64,000 nucleotides of DNA from Urophycis tenuis (GCA_036785325.1 JAXIVH010000043.1:1532079-1596078); one strand, 5' to 3'. Positions 1 through 41,039 are shown, counted from the first letter of the stretch. Program-made: numbers and translations. Notes: generated from the sequence alone by a model not told the origin.

Positions 1-340
1 CACACTATAATACACACTACTACACACTCTGATAGACACTAACACACTGCTACACACTATAATACACACTACTACACACTCTGATAGACACTAACACACT
101 GCTACACACTATAATAAACACTACTACACACTCTGATAGACACTAACACACTGCTACACACTATAATACACACTACTTTACACTCTGATAGACACTAACA
201 CACTGCTACACACTCTGATAGACACTAACACACTGCTACACAATATAATACACACTACTACACACTCTGGTAAACACTAACACACACTATAATACACAAC
301 ACTATACACTCTGTTTGTCCCACTAAAACACAAACACAGC
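1..340. repeat. Minisatellite, about 52-bp unit
   Basis: Imperfect tandem copies of a unit containing cacactataatacacactac and cacactctgatagacactaa run from the first base to about 320. The array is AC-rich and probably extends beyond the window. By position it lies in or near an intron of the slc6a13-like gene. Related degenerate pieces recur at about 1740-1830, just before the first visible exon. Confidence 0.85.
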
Positions 341-489
341 CGGTGAGGGCAGACTTTTAAAAAGTAAACCAATGTTGGAGGACGAAATAGAGGTGGAAGT
401 TAGCAGGAACAACTTGAGAACGGCCTAGCAGGGTTTTGAAGACCATTATCAAGGTCTCATCTACTGATGCTTTTAACACAAAGCGCTGC

Positions 490-1540
490 AGCTAACCCTG
501 AAATTGATTTTAATATCCAAAATTTAAAGAATGTTTTGAAGCAGAGAACAGTAAGAACAGGCCTGGGCCAGAGGAAGTGTGGGGGTTTGTTCTTGAATTG
601 TTCAGATTCTAACCCCAGGGCTGAACGGTTGTAGCTCGGGGGCCCTCACATCTCTCAGAATGACATCGTTTCAGAAACTGATGAGTGTGTGAGAGGCAGA
701 GAGCCTGCTTGATCCGTTATATTTTGCCTACAGAGCAGGGAGAGTGGTGGAAGATGCTACTCTCACACTGCTCCATCTCCTGTACCAACATCTGGAAGGA
801 CCCAAGACCCATGCTAGGCTTTTGTTCATTGACTTCTCATCGCCTCTTAGCGCTATCCAGCCCCACCTGCTGGCAGAGAAGCTTCTTGCTAACCTCCAGG
901 TAGATCAGAACATCGTGGGCTGGTTAGTAGATGTGTGAACTGATAGCTCCCGGTGAGTTTGAGTAACTGGTCTCCTCTCTGAGCAGTGAGGATCCCCCGC
1001 TGGCTCTCCCCTCAGGGTGCATCATCTCAGATCTTCTGTACACAAAATAAGGCTGCAGCTGTCAAAAGACCAGCACATCCTTAAAGTCGCTGATGATTCT
1101 GGTTCCCTGCTGTGGGACACTGACATTGGGATTGAGAACAATTCTTAGCACCATGGAACTGTAATTGACAATAAACTGAGTTTTGAGTGCAACATGGACA
1201 CCGTTTGTAAGAAGGTGTAGCAAAATCACTACTTTTACGATGTCTACTTTCAAAAGGCTTTTATTGAATCTGGGACACTTCTTTCAACGGCCTGGTTTGG
1301 AAGCATGACTCTTTTTAATAGAAATCGACTGGTTTCTGTGAGTCGACTGCTGTCCAGTCAGATCATTGTGGCGGGGCCAGCTGAAGGACACCTTTCATAG
1401 ACATGTGCTCAGGAAGTCCCATGTCTTCCTGGTGGTCCAGGCGGGCCCCCTGCAGGGAGACTCTCACCCGCTGGGGATCCAGAGGGCCAGGAGGGAAGAC
1501 TAAAGGACCCGGAACTCCTTTATCTCTGTGGTCACTCATT
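490..1540 (+). mobile_element. Degenerate CR1/Rex-type LINE, reverse transcriptase fragment
   Basis: Translation in shifting forward frames gives pieces of a fish non-LTR reverse transcriptase. GRVVEDATLTLLHLLYQHLE and ARLLFIDFSS are the clearest (about 735-845), followed by HLLAEKLLANLQVDQNIVGW (about 865-925) and an IDNKLSFE-like block near 1165-1185. Many stops and frameshifts show it is dead. It lies upstream of the first visible transporter exon, presumably in an intron. The RT assignment is firm; the clade is inferred. Confidence 0.7.
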
Positions 1541-1858
1541 CATGACATCACTGACGATTACTCCTGGGAATAATGAAACAGGCTCTTATAATGACGCTTA
1601 TGTAAGAACTGTATGTTGGCGGCTTGTTGTGTGCTGTGTGCTGTGCGCGTGAAGTACACATCAGGCACAAAGACTTTCCCCTCGGGGAGAATAACTCATT
1701 GTGACCTTGAACGTGAACAGTCATAGAACACACACATCCACACAGTAAGACACCCTACTACTCAGTATAACACACACTAGGAGCCACTATAACACACACT
1801 ATGATGGACTCCAACACACACTGTAACATGTTGTGCATCACCTGTGTCTCCGCCCCAG

Positions 1859-1961
1859 GGAGGGATGTACGTGTTCCAGCTGTTTGACTACTATGCTGCC
1901 AGCGGGATGTGTCTCCTGTTCATGGCCATCTTTGAGACGGTCTGCATCGCCTGGGTGTACG
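1859..1961 (+). CDS. slc6a13: slc6a13-like exon (transmembrane helix near TM10)
   Basis: Acceptor cgccccag, donor gtgagc. The exon starts in phase 0 (Gly-Gly-Met-Tyr-Val) and ends after one base of a Gly codon. Confidence 0.88.
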
Positions 1962-4900
1962 GTGAGCAGACCTAATGCCAACACTTCACCATTCTATACA
2001 ACCAATAAGGCTACGCTCATTAGCCTTTACGTTAGGTCATGGCTGATGAACGTTTCCCCAAGCTAAACTCCACACTTCCAAATTAAACACCAAACAAAAC
2101 TGTAAACTAAGCTCCAAATTTAAATGCCAAAGTAAACTCCAAGCTAAGCACAGAACTGAACTCTAAACTAAACACCAAACTAATCACGTCACTCAATGGT
2201 CAGAGGAAAGACGATGCAAAATAGTGTTCTATATTTTTGTTGTCCTCATTGCTCTGTGGAATTCTACTTGACTATTTACCATTTAGTCATTTCAGCTGCA
2301 CACACACACACACACACACACATACACACGCACACAGGCACACAGGCGTGACGCGGATGTTTCTGTGTCGTCATAACGACGGGGCTGTGTTGTTTTGTTG
2401 TTTCAGGTGCGGACCGTTTCTATGACAACATCGAGGACATGATTGGCTACAGGCCAGGACCCTACATCAAGTACTGCTGGATGTTCTTCACTCCCGCCAC
2501 CTGCATCGTGAGGATCAACAAACTCCTCTGTCCTCAATGTTCCTCTCTCCTTCGCTGCCCTCTCCTCACCCCTCTCCTCTACTTTATTCTCCTCTCCTCC
2601 CCTCTGCGTCCTTCTCTCATCCTGTCCTCTCCTCATCTTTCTCCATTCCTCTTGCCTCTCTCTTCTCCTCTGCTCTCTACTCTCTGGTCTACCTCTCTCT
2701 TCTCTGTTTTCTCCTCTTCTCTTCTCTCTCCTCTGATATCTTCTTGTTTTACTCTCCTCTACATGTTCTGTCCTTCTGTTCCCTACCATCTTCTGCATTC
2801 ATCTACTCTTTCTGTTCCTCTCCTTCCTCTTCTCGTCTCTCCTCTGTTGTGAGCTCCTTCCTTTGTCCCCATCCAGGGTACCTTCTTGTTCTCCGTCATC
2901 AAGTACACTCCTCTGAAGTACAACAATGAGTATGTGTACCCCTGGTGGGGCTACTTTGTGGGCTGGCTGCTGGCCCTCTCCTCCATCGTCTGCATCCCAC
3001 TGTGGATGGTCTACAAGATCAGCACCACTCAGGGAACACTGAGAGAGGTAATCGCCTGGCTGGAGAGGCCAACTTATACGTCTGCCTTGAATAGTGAGCA
3101 TCGTCCACCATATTGTCACAGAAAGTCCCCGATGACGTGAAGGTGAAGGCGACGTGTGTTTCATGTTTGTGTGTTTCAAATCGATCCTCGTTCTGATGCG
3201 TGACGATCATAGCTTCACTGGGCTCCTCCTGTGCCGGGACAAGGTTGATGCTGTTGAAACGGTTTTGTTGTGGAGTGTGAGCAATATGACTCACAGGTGA
3301 TCCATGCTACAATGTCAGATGTCTCTACAATGTCTCTTTGAGTGTGTTTGGTGATGACTGGCTTAAAGGTGTGCAGCCTCACCCAAACCAGAGTCTCACC
3401 AGAAAATTACATTTATATTTATCAAATGAACAATACCCTCAGAACAATGTTACCTAAAAGGGTGTTCATAATACAATGGACAGGTCAAATGAACTCTGAT
3501 CCAATGGTCAGATACATCTCTAAGTTCAAGACAAGTTCAAAACTATAAAGGTGTCCAAACAAAGTAAAAGCATGCACAGTGGATGATTGGCCTCAAACCT
3601 AAGCGTTGCATCATTAGATTAGATTAGATTCAACTTCATTGTCATTGTGCAGAGTACAATGGTAGTGCAATATTGGTGGACAGTTTTAAAGTGGCAGTAT
3701 TCATTAAAGTGACAGTAGTAAACAGTAAGTAACAACAGTAAACAATACACAGATAGTGCAAGTGGAGGGAGTAATTGCAGAGGTAGTACGGAAGTACTTG
3801 TGTCTCTCAGCAGTCTCTGAAGCGACAACATTCTGCTCAGAAGAATGAATTCTGCTCTAACTCAAGTGTACCTACAGGAATGTCAAATTTAGATGTAATT
3901 TAGACTTTTTGAGGTGTTATACATGTAATTCTGACTAAAGGAAGATCTAGCCAAAAAGAACAAAATAAAAGGGATTTCCAAAAATCTAAAGTCTAAACTG
4001 TACAGTTAAATGATAACTTAAACATAACTATGATGATGATCAAACCTCCCCCAAAGACATAACCATGACCCCTTACCCACCACGACATAGTACAGAAAGC
4101 AGACAGAGCTCAGTCCTCCAGTGGCTCTGGGTGTTGGAGGTCCCTGCACTGAGCTTTGGGTCAGCAGCAGCTGGAACCATGTGGTAACCATTCGATTAGA
4201 TTCTGTCATGAAGCGGGAAAGACAAAGCAGGCCATCCATGACATGTAGTTTCTGTACGTTTCGGGAGAGGTGTGCGTCACCTACGACAACGGCCTCGGGT
4301 GGCCTACAAGGGTGACGTAATGACCCACAGCATACCTGTCCTGAGGTATAATTCACCCTTAAGTCTCGTACCGTAGGCAGGTAGGAGGCAGGCCTCTTGC
4401 TGAGAAGATCTGGAGTGTATCACCAATAATCACCAATACCATTGATAGCGCCCTTGAGGTGTCCCCCGGTATTTACATTAATGTCCGTTTTCAACTTGGA
4501 AGGCGTTGTTACTCCAGAGGCTCCAGACCCTGGTGACGCCTGTGAGTAGGTTCTTGTCTTGGTCTCACTTGTCCTGGCCCGGGGGGGGTTCTCTTCCCCC
4601 CAGAGGATCCAGACCCTGGTGACGCCTGTGAGTAGGTTCTTGTCTTGGTCTTACTTGTCCTAGCTGGGGGGTTCTCCTCCTCCCAGAGGCTCCAGACCCT
4701 GGTGACGCCTGTGAGTAGGTTCTTGTCTTGGTCTTACTTGTCCTAGCTGGGGGGTTCTCCTCCTCCCAGAGGCTCCAGACCCTGGTGACGCCTGTGAGTA
4801 GGTTCTTGTCTTGGTCTTACTTGTCCTAGCTGGGGGGTTCTCCTCCTCCCAGAGGCTCCAGACCCTGGTGACGCCTGTGAGTAGGTTCTTGTCTTGGTCT

Positions 4901-5088
4901 CACTTGTCCTGGCCCGGGGGGGGTTCTCTTCCCCCCAGAGGATCCAGACCCTGGTGACGCCTGCAGACGACCTCCCCAAGACCAAGCGGCAGCAGCAGAA
5001 CCTGCTCGCCATCTTCGCCCCCGACGACGACGCCACCGCCAACAAGCACGGCTACCTCCCCGTGGCAGAGGATGACACCACCGTGTAG
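1859..5088 (+). CDS. slc6a13: SLC6 GABA/taurine-family transporter, 3' four coding exons (slc6a13-like)
   Basis: Partial gene: CDS exons 1859-1961, 2407-2507, 2877-3047 and 4939-5088, with splice phases that fit (103, 101, 171 and 150 nt). The encoded C-terminal 174 or so residues span the last membrane helices and the cytosolic tail of a Na+/Cl--coupled transporter that brings GABA or related amino acids into cells. Family blocks include MYVFQLFDYYAASGMCLLF, RFYDNIEDMIGYRPGPYIKY, FLFSVIKYTPLKYNN and WWGYFVGWLLALSSIVCIPL. From memory these fit SLC6A13 (GAT2) better than SLC6A11, SLC6A12, SLC6A6 or SLC6A1, but a fish-specific paralogue is possible. The tail ends in TTV, a possible class I PDZ ligand, comparable to the THF/THL ends of other GAT-type members. 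Upstream exons lie outside the window. Confidence 0.88.
2407..2507 (+). CDS. slc6a13: slc6a13-like exon, 101 bp
   Basis: Acceptor ttgtttcag, donor gtgagg. It encodes GADRFYDNIEDMIGYRPGP and onward to the TPATCI segment. The exon is typical in size for this family and ends in phase 0. Confidence 0.9.
2525..2876 (+). other. Pyrimidine-saturated intron
   Basis: Nearly the whole intron between the second and third visible exons is C/T, mostly ctcctct-type words, ending in the acceptor cccatccag. It acts as an oversized polypyrimidine tract. The complementary strand therefore reads as an Arg/Glu-rich open frame that should not be taken as a gene. Confidence 0.8.
2877..3047 (+). CDS. slc6a13: slc6a13-like exon (final membrane helices)
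   Basis: 171 bp, phase 0 at both ends. It encodes GTFLFSVIKYTPLKYNNEYV through WWGYFVGWLLALSSIVCIPL to TQGTLRE. Donor gtaatc. Confidence 0.9.
3048..4495 (+). other. Intron, mostly unique sequence
   Basis: Intron before the last transporter exon. I see no exon-like segment here. A block near 4340-4360 (ctgaggtataattcaccctt) loosely resembles the end of the inverted-repeat element at 8.8-9.7 kb. Confidence 0.5.
4505..4938 (+). repeat. 83-86-bp tandem repeat carrying copied 3' splice sites
   Basis: Five tandem copies precede the true last exon. Each contains a C/T-rich tract, cccagagg, and then the first 24-25 nt of the real exon (tccagaccctggtgacgcct). In the copies this is followed by gtgagtagg, a strong donor-like sequence. 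Exon-like starts fall at 4518, 4604, 4687, 4770 and 4853; the real one is at 4939. Copy 2 (4604) has the same ggatcc variant as the real exon; the others read ggctcc. Confidence 0.9.
4939..5088 (+). CDS. slc6a13: slc6a13-like last coding exon (cytosolic tail and stop)
   Basis: Encodes RIQTLVTPADDLPKTKRQQ and the rest of a hydrophilic tail ending DDTTV, with TAG at 5086-5088. Acceptor ccccccag. The tail is acidic near its end, with a potential PDZ-binding terminus. Confidence 0.88.
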   Translation, partial: RIQTLVTPADDLPKTKRQQQNLLAIFAPDDDATANKHGYLPVAEDDTTV

Positions 5089-5778
5089 ACCCCCGGACCT
5101 CCTCTCACCTGGGGGGTCTTTCTGCTCCGAGGACGGAGGTAACCGTGCCCGTGAGGAGGAGAACTCTGTGGATGTCAGGAGTTATTGGACAAAAACGTTC
5201 ATGACTACATTATTGTCTCGCTTCGAATCCCGCGGTCACTCTGCAGGGATGCCGTGGGGAGACACACTTTGCTTTGTCGACGCTGAAGCGTACAGTACAT
5301 GTCGATATTAACTTCTCAGGCAAGGTGACGTCGTTGCTGTCGTCTTCAGCGCTATCCATTGTGGTGATGGTTGTCCATCTAACACGAGAGACGGTCGAGT
5401 TCTGTTGTGACATTTTGCAAATGTTGATTTAATAGTCACAGATTATTTTTTGTTTAACTGCGATATTAAAGCTTAAGATAGTAACAGTAAGACTAAATGT
5501 TATGCAGTGATTTATTGGTAAATACCAGTTCATATTTTACGAATGCTGTAAATCTGTAAAAATATCGTCATGTTCAACAGATTGTATTGTGTTTGAGGAT
5601 TTGTTGTAAAATATGTCAAACCACTATGTATTCTTGATATTGCCTATCAAGGACAAATACACTCTATATATTGTATTATATACTATGGTAATACATGTAA
5701 AACTAACATGATGTACAATAGCTTTTTTCTAAGATACTATGATTGCGAAAAGCAATGTAAATCATATTTCCTGTTGTG

Positions 5779-5784
5779 AATAAA
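5779..5784 (+). terminator. slc6a13: Poly(A) signal of slc6a13-like gene
   Basis: AATAAA about 690 bp after the stop in AT-rich sequence, followed by a T-rich stretch. This implies a 3' UTR of about 0.7 kb. Confidence 0.6.
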
Positions 5785-5799
5785 CAATATTATCCTGAA

Positions 5800-6505
5800 A
5801 ATGTCTTTTTCTTCATCTTAATCTTAATCATCTAATGTTATAAAAAATTTAGATTCAGACTAGGGCGAAATTAAAATGCAGTTGCTCTGCTCCAAATGTA
5901 GAAACGCTAAAGGAAATATAAAGATATGTAACCAAAACACACAACACAGTGTATTAGTGATCTATAGTTTAGACGATATACAAAGTTATTCAACATTTTA
6001 AAATGCATTGTGGTAGAGAGGTGGAATGGAGGTGGACTGGATGTGTGTTTCAGGCATGTGAACCCAAGACAATAAGGCAGTGGTTCCCAACAAGTGGGTC
6101 GCAGGCCTTTGTCTGGGCAAAAAAAAAAGTTAAGAAAACAATCCTGTGCTTTTATTTTGAAGAGGATTTTTTATGCAGCGGAGTGCCATTTATTTTTTAT
6201 TGCCTGAATAAGTGACTGAATAGCTTAATAGTACAGTTACTGAAGTGTTATGTTATGTTAAATACATTTGAGAAGTTTAACATTTTCCTTGATTTGGGTG
6301 ACGGCTTGTCGGGGTGATGGTGGGTCCTGAAGCCAGACCAGTTGAGAACCACTGATATAGGGGTTAGTGCATTTACCACCATCAGACTTGTGAATACTAT
6401 TTGGGTTATAATCCGACTGGTAGGCATTAATATAATTAGTGAAACACAATCCGGTTTCTTAACGGGTTGACATTAGTGTTAGATATTATGTAACACTGTT
6501 GCAAA
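5800..6505. other. Intergenic sequence without recognised features
   Basis: AT-rich sequence between the transporter 3' end and the mobile-element cluster. No coding similarity seen. Confidence 0.5.
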
Positions 6506-6509
6506 ATTG

Positions 6510-8045
6510 AAGATTTAATTTTACATTAACATTTAGTGCATTTAGCAGATACTTTTATCCAAAGCGACTTACAAAGAGTACCTTTGTCACAAGGAGGTGA
6601 AACCTTTCATTGCTGCTAATACAGTAAGAAAGTCCCCAGAACAAGTTTCAAGCATTTCAATTGGTAGGTTAACCATTGCTAGTATACAACATGTAACTTG
6701 GCTCAGTGCCAAGTTACAAAGAGCGATTAAAGTGACAAGACGTACAACATATAAGAGCATGAGGGTGTTTTTTGGGTTGTTTTTTTGAGGATGGATGTTA
6801 TGCAGGGTTCAGGTGAACTCTGAACAAGTGAGTCTTTAGTCTCTTCAGGAAGATGGGGAGTGACTCTGCAGTCCTGACATTGGCAGCGAGCTCGTTCCAC
6901 CACTGCGGTGCTAAAACGGAGTTGTGAGAGTTGTGATTTTGCCGTCCGACCTTTTCCTCCTTTTAGTGATGGAGGTACCAGTTGACCAGCTGAGGTAGTT
7001 GAGCGGAGTGCTCGAGGAGGGGCGTGGGGTTTCACTAATGTTTGGAGGTAGGTAGGGGCAGTTTCATAAATGGCTTTGTAGGCCAGTACCATCATCTTGA
7101 ATTTGATACTGGCCACTACAGGGAGCCAGTGGAGGAGAAGAAGAAGAATTACTCATTTGATCCCGTGAGGGAAATTTGGTCTTCTGCATTTAACCCAATT
7201 GTGAAGGCATCGAGGGCATGGAAGAGCGGGGTCACGTGGGGACTTTGTGTCGGTTGAACACGAGGCGTTCTGCAGCGTTCTGGATCCGCTGCAAAGGTTT
7301 TATAGCAGTTGCAGGGAGTCCAGCTAAGACCGAGTTGCATTAGTTGAGGTGGGAGATGACAAGTGCTTGGGTCAGGAGCTGTGTTGCTTCCCTCGTGAGG
7401 AATGGCCGGATCCTGCGGATGTTGTAAAGAGCAAATCTACAGGATCGGGTCACTGCACTGATGTTTGCAGTGCAGGACAGTTGGTTGTTGAGTATTACGC
7501 CCAGGTTACTTGCGGTCGGTGCGGCACATATTGTGATGCCCTCGACCAAGACCAGTAGGTCCCTGTGAGGGCAGTGTTTCCCGCTATGAGGAGAAGCTCA
7601 GTCCTTGCGAGATTGAGCTTGAGTTGATGCGCAGTTGTCCAAGAGCTGAGTGTGGGAGGGGGTAGAGGAACAGTTGAGTTTCGTCCGCATAACAGTGGAA
7701 AAAACATGTGATGTGATTACAGAGCCTAGAGATCTGGTACATAGGGAGAACAGAAGCGGTCCTAGTACTGAGCCTTGAAGGACACCAGTGTTTAGCGAGC
7801 GGGGTTTGGACAGGTAGCCATTCCATGTGACCTGATAAGTGCGATGCACAAGGTAAGACGTGAACCAGGCTAGCTCAGTGTCAGTAATGCCGAGTTCAGC
7901 AAGGGTGGCAAGGAGGGTCTGGTGGTTAACGGTGTCCAACGCCGTAGACAGGTCGAGGAGAACAAGCACCAATGAGAGGGAAGAGGCTTTGGTGGCACAA
8001 AGGGACTTGGTCACTGTCAGGAGGGCCGTCTCTGTAGAGACGGCA
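6510..8045 (-). mobile_element. 5'-truncated L2/CR1-like LINE, RT C-terminal half and 3' tail
   Basis: Read on the minus strand from 8045 down. Reverse-transcriptase blocks appear in order: LVLLDLSTALDTVNHQTLLA and GVLQGSVLGPLLFSL (about 7985-7750), YADETQLFL (about 7700), LNLARTELLLIAGN, NLGVILNNQLS, NIRRIRPFLTREATQLLTQA (about 7440-7360), then MVLAYKAIYETAPTYLQTLV and RVTPHLPEETKDSLVQSSPE (about 7090-6830). The 3' tail at 6510-6590 contains the fish LINE/SINE end (complement of gtgcatttagcagatactttt and ccaaagcgacttac). Several frameshifts make it inactive. An insertion of about 85 bp with gatcccgtgagggaaattt (7128-7215) splits the RT between LFHAL and HWLPVV-like sequence. Confidence 0.85.
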
Positions 8046-8049
8046 AGAT

Positions 8050-8345
8050 GATGGAATTATCCTGTTTCTCGATTTTTAGAAAGCATTTCACAAGTTGACC
8101 ATCCATTTATTTTTTCAAGGCTCTTTAACTTTTTGATTTGATGTCGGTGTGATTGCTATTCTACAAGCTCTGTGTCCCTACAAAGTGAACCTCCATCGTT
8201 CTTTTATGTGGAGGTTGGAATTCCTCAAGGAATTCGCCAATCTCCCCTTATTTCAGCGGCACAAATGTTAGCTATTTACCTGAATGACAACACTGAAGAC
8301 ACCCCCACAATGTTCCTTAAGGATGAATGTCAAACCCCTTTAGCA
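8050..8345 (+). mobile_element. L1/Tx1-type LINE reverse transcriptase fragment
   Basis: Forward translation gives IILFLDF-stop-KAFH, then EVGIPQGIRQSPLISAAQML and AIYLNDN. This corresponds to the LFLDFxKAFD and GIRQGCPxSP blocks of L1-clade reverse transcriptases, with stops and frame changes. It directly abuts the L2-like element and is on the opposite strand. Confidence 0.6.
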
Positions 8346-8373
8346 ATTGATTAATACAATATACAATACAGAT

Positions 8374-8750
8374 AGGCGGCACGGTGGTGCAGTGGTTAGC
8401 ACTGTCGCCTCACAGCAAGAGGGTTCTGGGTTCGAATCCACCTGGGACCCGGGACCTTTCTGTGTGGAGTTTGCATGTTCTCCCCGTGCTTGCGTGGGTT
8501 CTCTCCGGGTACTCCGGCTTCCTCCCACAGACCAAAAACATGCAGGTTGGGGATTAGGTTAATTGGTGTCTCTAAATTGACCATAGGTGTGTATGTGAGT
8601 GTGAATGGTTGTTTGTCTATGTATGTTAGCCCTGTGATAGGCTGGCGACCTGTCCAGGGTGTACCCCGCCTCTCGCCTGTTGCAGCTGGGATTGGCTCCA
8701 GCCCCCCCGCGACCCTCGTAGAGGATAAGCGGTCACGATGATGGATGGAC
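8374..8750 (+). mobile_element. Common fish interspersed repeat with tRNA-like promoter boxes
   Basis: Starts ggcggcacggtggtgcagtg, with an A-box-like segment (gtggttagcactg) and a B box ggttcgaatcc near 8430. It continues through tctccccgtgcttgcgtggg and ends near gataagcggtcacgatgatg. I recognise this as a high-copy fish repeat but am not sure of its formal class. The B box suggests tRNA-derived ancestry. Confidence 0.6.
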
Positions 8751-8801
8751 AATACAGATAGTATTGAGTATTTACTATTGAGGGGCTAAGTCCTAATCTT
8801 A

Positions 8802-9743
8802 TTAAAGGTGTTTTATATCCAGAGTAAAATTCACCCTGAGGTACTTTCCACCAATAATCCAGCCAAATACCCCCTCAGATGCATTTTTAGCGACGGTCAA
8901 TATTGATCAAGTTTAGGGGTATCAGCCGAATGGCTTAGTACTGGAATGAATGGTACAGTGTGTACATCTCGTAAACTACCCCACTAATAATGGATTGTTA
9001 CCCAACTTCTGTAGTAGTACATATATGGTCTGTACTCACAAAACAAGGCATTTTAAAGTTTGTAAGTACACCAGGAGTTTATTTTCATTTATTTTTTTAT
9101 TTATATTTATATATTTTTATTTATTTCTATTTATTTTTACCGCTGCGTCAACGTCACTTCCGTCTTTCCGGAAAAGTTTGTAAAAGTCCTCTTCAACTAT
9201 ATACAAATAAATGGGAATATAAAATCTAAACTATGGATTCGGGGACTGTCGTACACAACAAACAATGTACATAATATTTAGTATTCAATTATTTCAGTTG
9301 TCAATACATTTCGATGGAGTGTTGAATTCACTAACTTTTTCCTTACACTTGTGAGTTTTGAAGAGGACTTTTACGAACTTTTCCGGAAAGACGGAAGTGA
9401 CGTTGACGCAGCGATAGCCTTAGCAACAGAGAGTTGAAGCTATCAGGAAAGTGCTCTTTTAAATAAACACCTGGTGTACTTACAAACTTTAAAATGCCTC
9501 GTTTTGTGAGTACAGACCATTTATGTACTACTACAGAAGTTGGGTAACAATCCATGCATTATTAGTGGGGTAATTTACGAGATGTACACACTGTACCATT
9601 CACTCCAGTACTAAGCCATTCGGCTGATACCCCTAAACTTGATCAATATTGACCGTTGCTAAAAATGCATCTGAGGGGGTATTTGGCTGGATTATTGGTG
9701 GAAATTACCTCAGGGTGAATTTTACCCTGAACCATCACTTTAA
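8802..9743. mobile_element. Foldback element: about 430-bp inverted arms
   Basis: 8802-9185 and 9350-9743 are inverted copies of each other. For example, ggtatcagccgaatggctta (left) pairs with taagccattcggctgatacc (right), and cgctgcgtcaacgtcacttc with gaagtgacgttgacgcagcg. A spacer of roughly 170 bp separates the arms. Both ends abut TTAA (8802-8805 and 9740-9743), compatible with a TTAA target duplication, but the superfamily is uncertain. No coding capacity, so it is non-autonomous. The inner part of each arm carries a CRE-like half site next to an ETS-like site (acgtcacttccg). Confidence 0.85.
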
Positions 9744-10084
9744 AGGGAAATAAAGTACCTTGGTATTGTTATTAATGGACCCGGCAGTAAGTGAGCAGCT
9801 GACTACAGGTCTGCAGCTCCACAGATGCCTGGCTAGTGGGAACGTATCCAGCTTACTCACTTGCTACTCCACCAAAATGAATGAAATCAACTGAAGAATA
9901 TGACACACATTACATAAAAAAGGGAATAGGGTGAAAGATTATCAAGATGGAGGGTTAAAAGTCACACATTTGAGGGTTTGATTCAACTCTTAAAAATACA
10001 CTGGTAGAAGTCCCTCTTGAAGAACTATGACGCTATGTGGGATTTTATTCCGAAAGGTTGTTGATGTCGTACTGAGCTGTGATT

Positions 10085-10205
10085 TAGAATCAGTACATTT
10101 TGTGGGGTTTGACATATGTGGACAGTTGGAGGAGGGGGATGAAGGGGATCGAACCGCCGACCCTACGGTTAGTGGATGACCTGCTCTGTCCACCCGCTCT
10201 ACCCA
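10085..10205 (-). mobile_element. tRNA-like SINE fragment
   Basis: On the minus strand: gtgggtagagcgggtggaca (A-box region), then ggtcggcggttcgatcccct with a good B box. Typical of tRNA-headed fish SINEs. The 3' extent is uncertain. Confidence 0.55.
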
Positions 10206-10689
10206 CTGCTGATATCATTTAAATATATGCTGTTACCTAATATGAAATGAAAATGTTGTTTTGCCATGACTCGCATGAAAACGCTGTGGCGGTTTTCAAC
10301 AAGTCTACAAATCATTTCAAGATGAATTACACCAATCACCAAAAAGAAACTAACATTGCAACCAAAGGTATGGTATGGAATGTGAAGTTGACCTCACACA
10401 GTGTTGTGTGTGGTAAGCCCCTTGCTTCACTGCCTCTGTTGGTGTGTTATAATGACGAGGAAGCGTGTCATTAGCTCGTCACAAGGTAAATATGTAGAAG
10501 CAAATGCAAGATGCTGCAGTCTAAGGACAGCAGTCTTAGGACTGCAATTCTAGGACCAAATCATGTTTTAAAATATTTTCAATGTAATCTATTTTTTATA
10601 GATTGAAATACTAGCTTCTGTCCAATCTATTATCGCTTTGAAAATACATATAGATGTAAAGGTTTACTCCACCCAAATACTTCTCAAAT

Positions 10690-11277
10690 GGAAGCCTCCT
10701 CTGTCTCACAAGATGGCGCCCGGCGTGACGTTACTTCACACCTCCTCATAACTCCCAATATGGCAGCGGTCATTCCGATGTGACGTCACTATGTACAAGC
10801 CCTTTATGCTGTAGGTCCTTAGAATACAGTTAAATTAAACAACGGGCTCTGCAATGCATGAACTATTGGTAAAATATTGTATTGTTTTAGATGTGTCTAC
10901 GGCAATTTTAATGACCTTTTAACTTACTATAATAGTTTCACTTTGGCTCTCGATTTAGTCGGTGGTTGGTCATTAGTAGAGTCCTCATTAGCAACTCCCA
11001 AACGATATGAACGCACCATAACTTACTGTTTATGCATTTCGATTCATGTAATTCCTTTTTTTTCTGGTGTACCTTGTGCATATTCATAACTCAACATGTC
11101 ATATAATTTGAATAAAACGAAAAATGTTATTTCCCATTGCTGTCTGTTCTATTCCAACAGACATTAACTGCGGTCTCTTCCATTCCAATAGACTTTAACG
11201 CACCATCTCCACCGACTCCGGCCCTCTAGTGACGTCCCGTGTGTTCCCGGCATGCAGCGGGTGATGTGGAAGGGAAG
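10690..11277 (+). promoter_or_regulatory. usp15: Candidate usp15 promoter and 5' UTR region
   Basis: Upstream of the usp15 start there are YY1-like motifs (aagatggcgcc near 10711; aagatggccga spanning the start codon at 11274-11284), a perfect palindromic CRE (tgacgtca, 10781-10788), further gacgt-containing sites, and increasing CpG density. No TATA box is evident. The assignment rests only on position and motif resemblance. Confidence 0.35.
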
Positions 11278-40934
<29,657 letters not shown>

Positions 40935-41039
40935 GGGCCATACGATGGAGGACATTCTGCAGGGAGAGGGATGGAGACACTGGGAGCTTTCCATCCAAAG
41001 CCATACAGAAACACAGCAGGACAGCCACCATCCCCCGCC

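Noticed and set aside
2403..2852. Arg/Glu-rich minus-strand and Ser/Leu/Pro-rich plus-strand open frames
   Set aside because: Consequence of the pyrimidine-only intron of the transporter gene; the true exon 2407-2507 uses a different reading.
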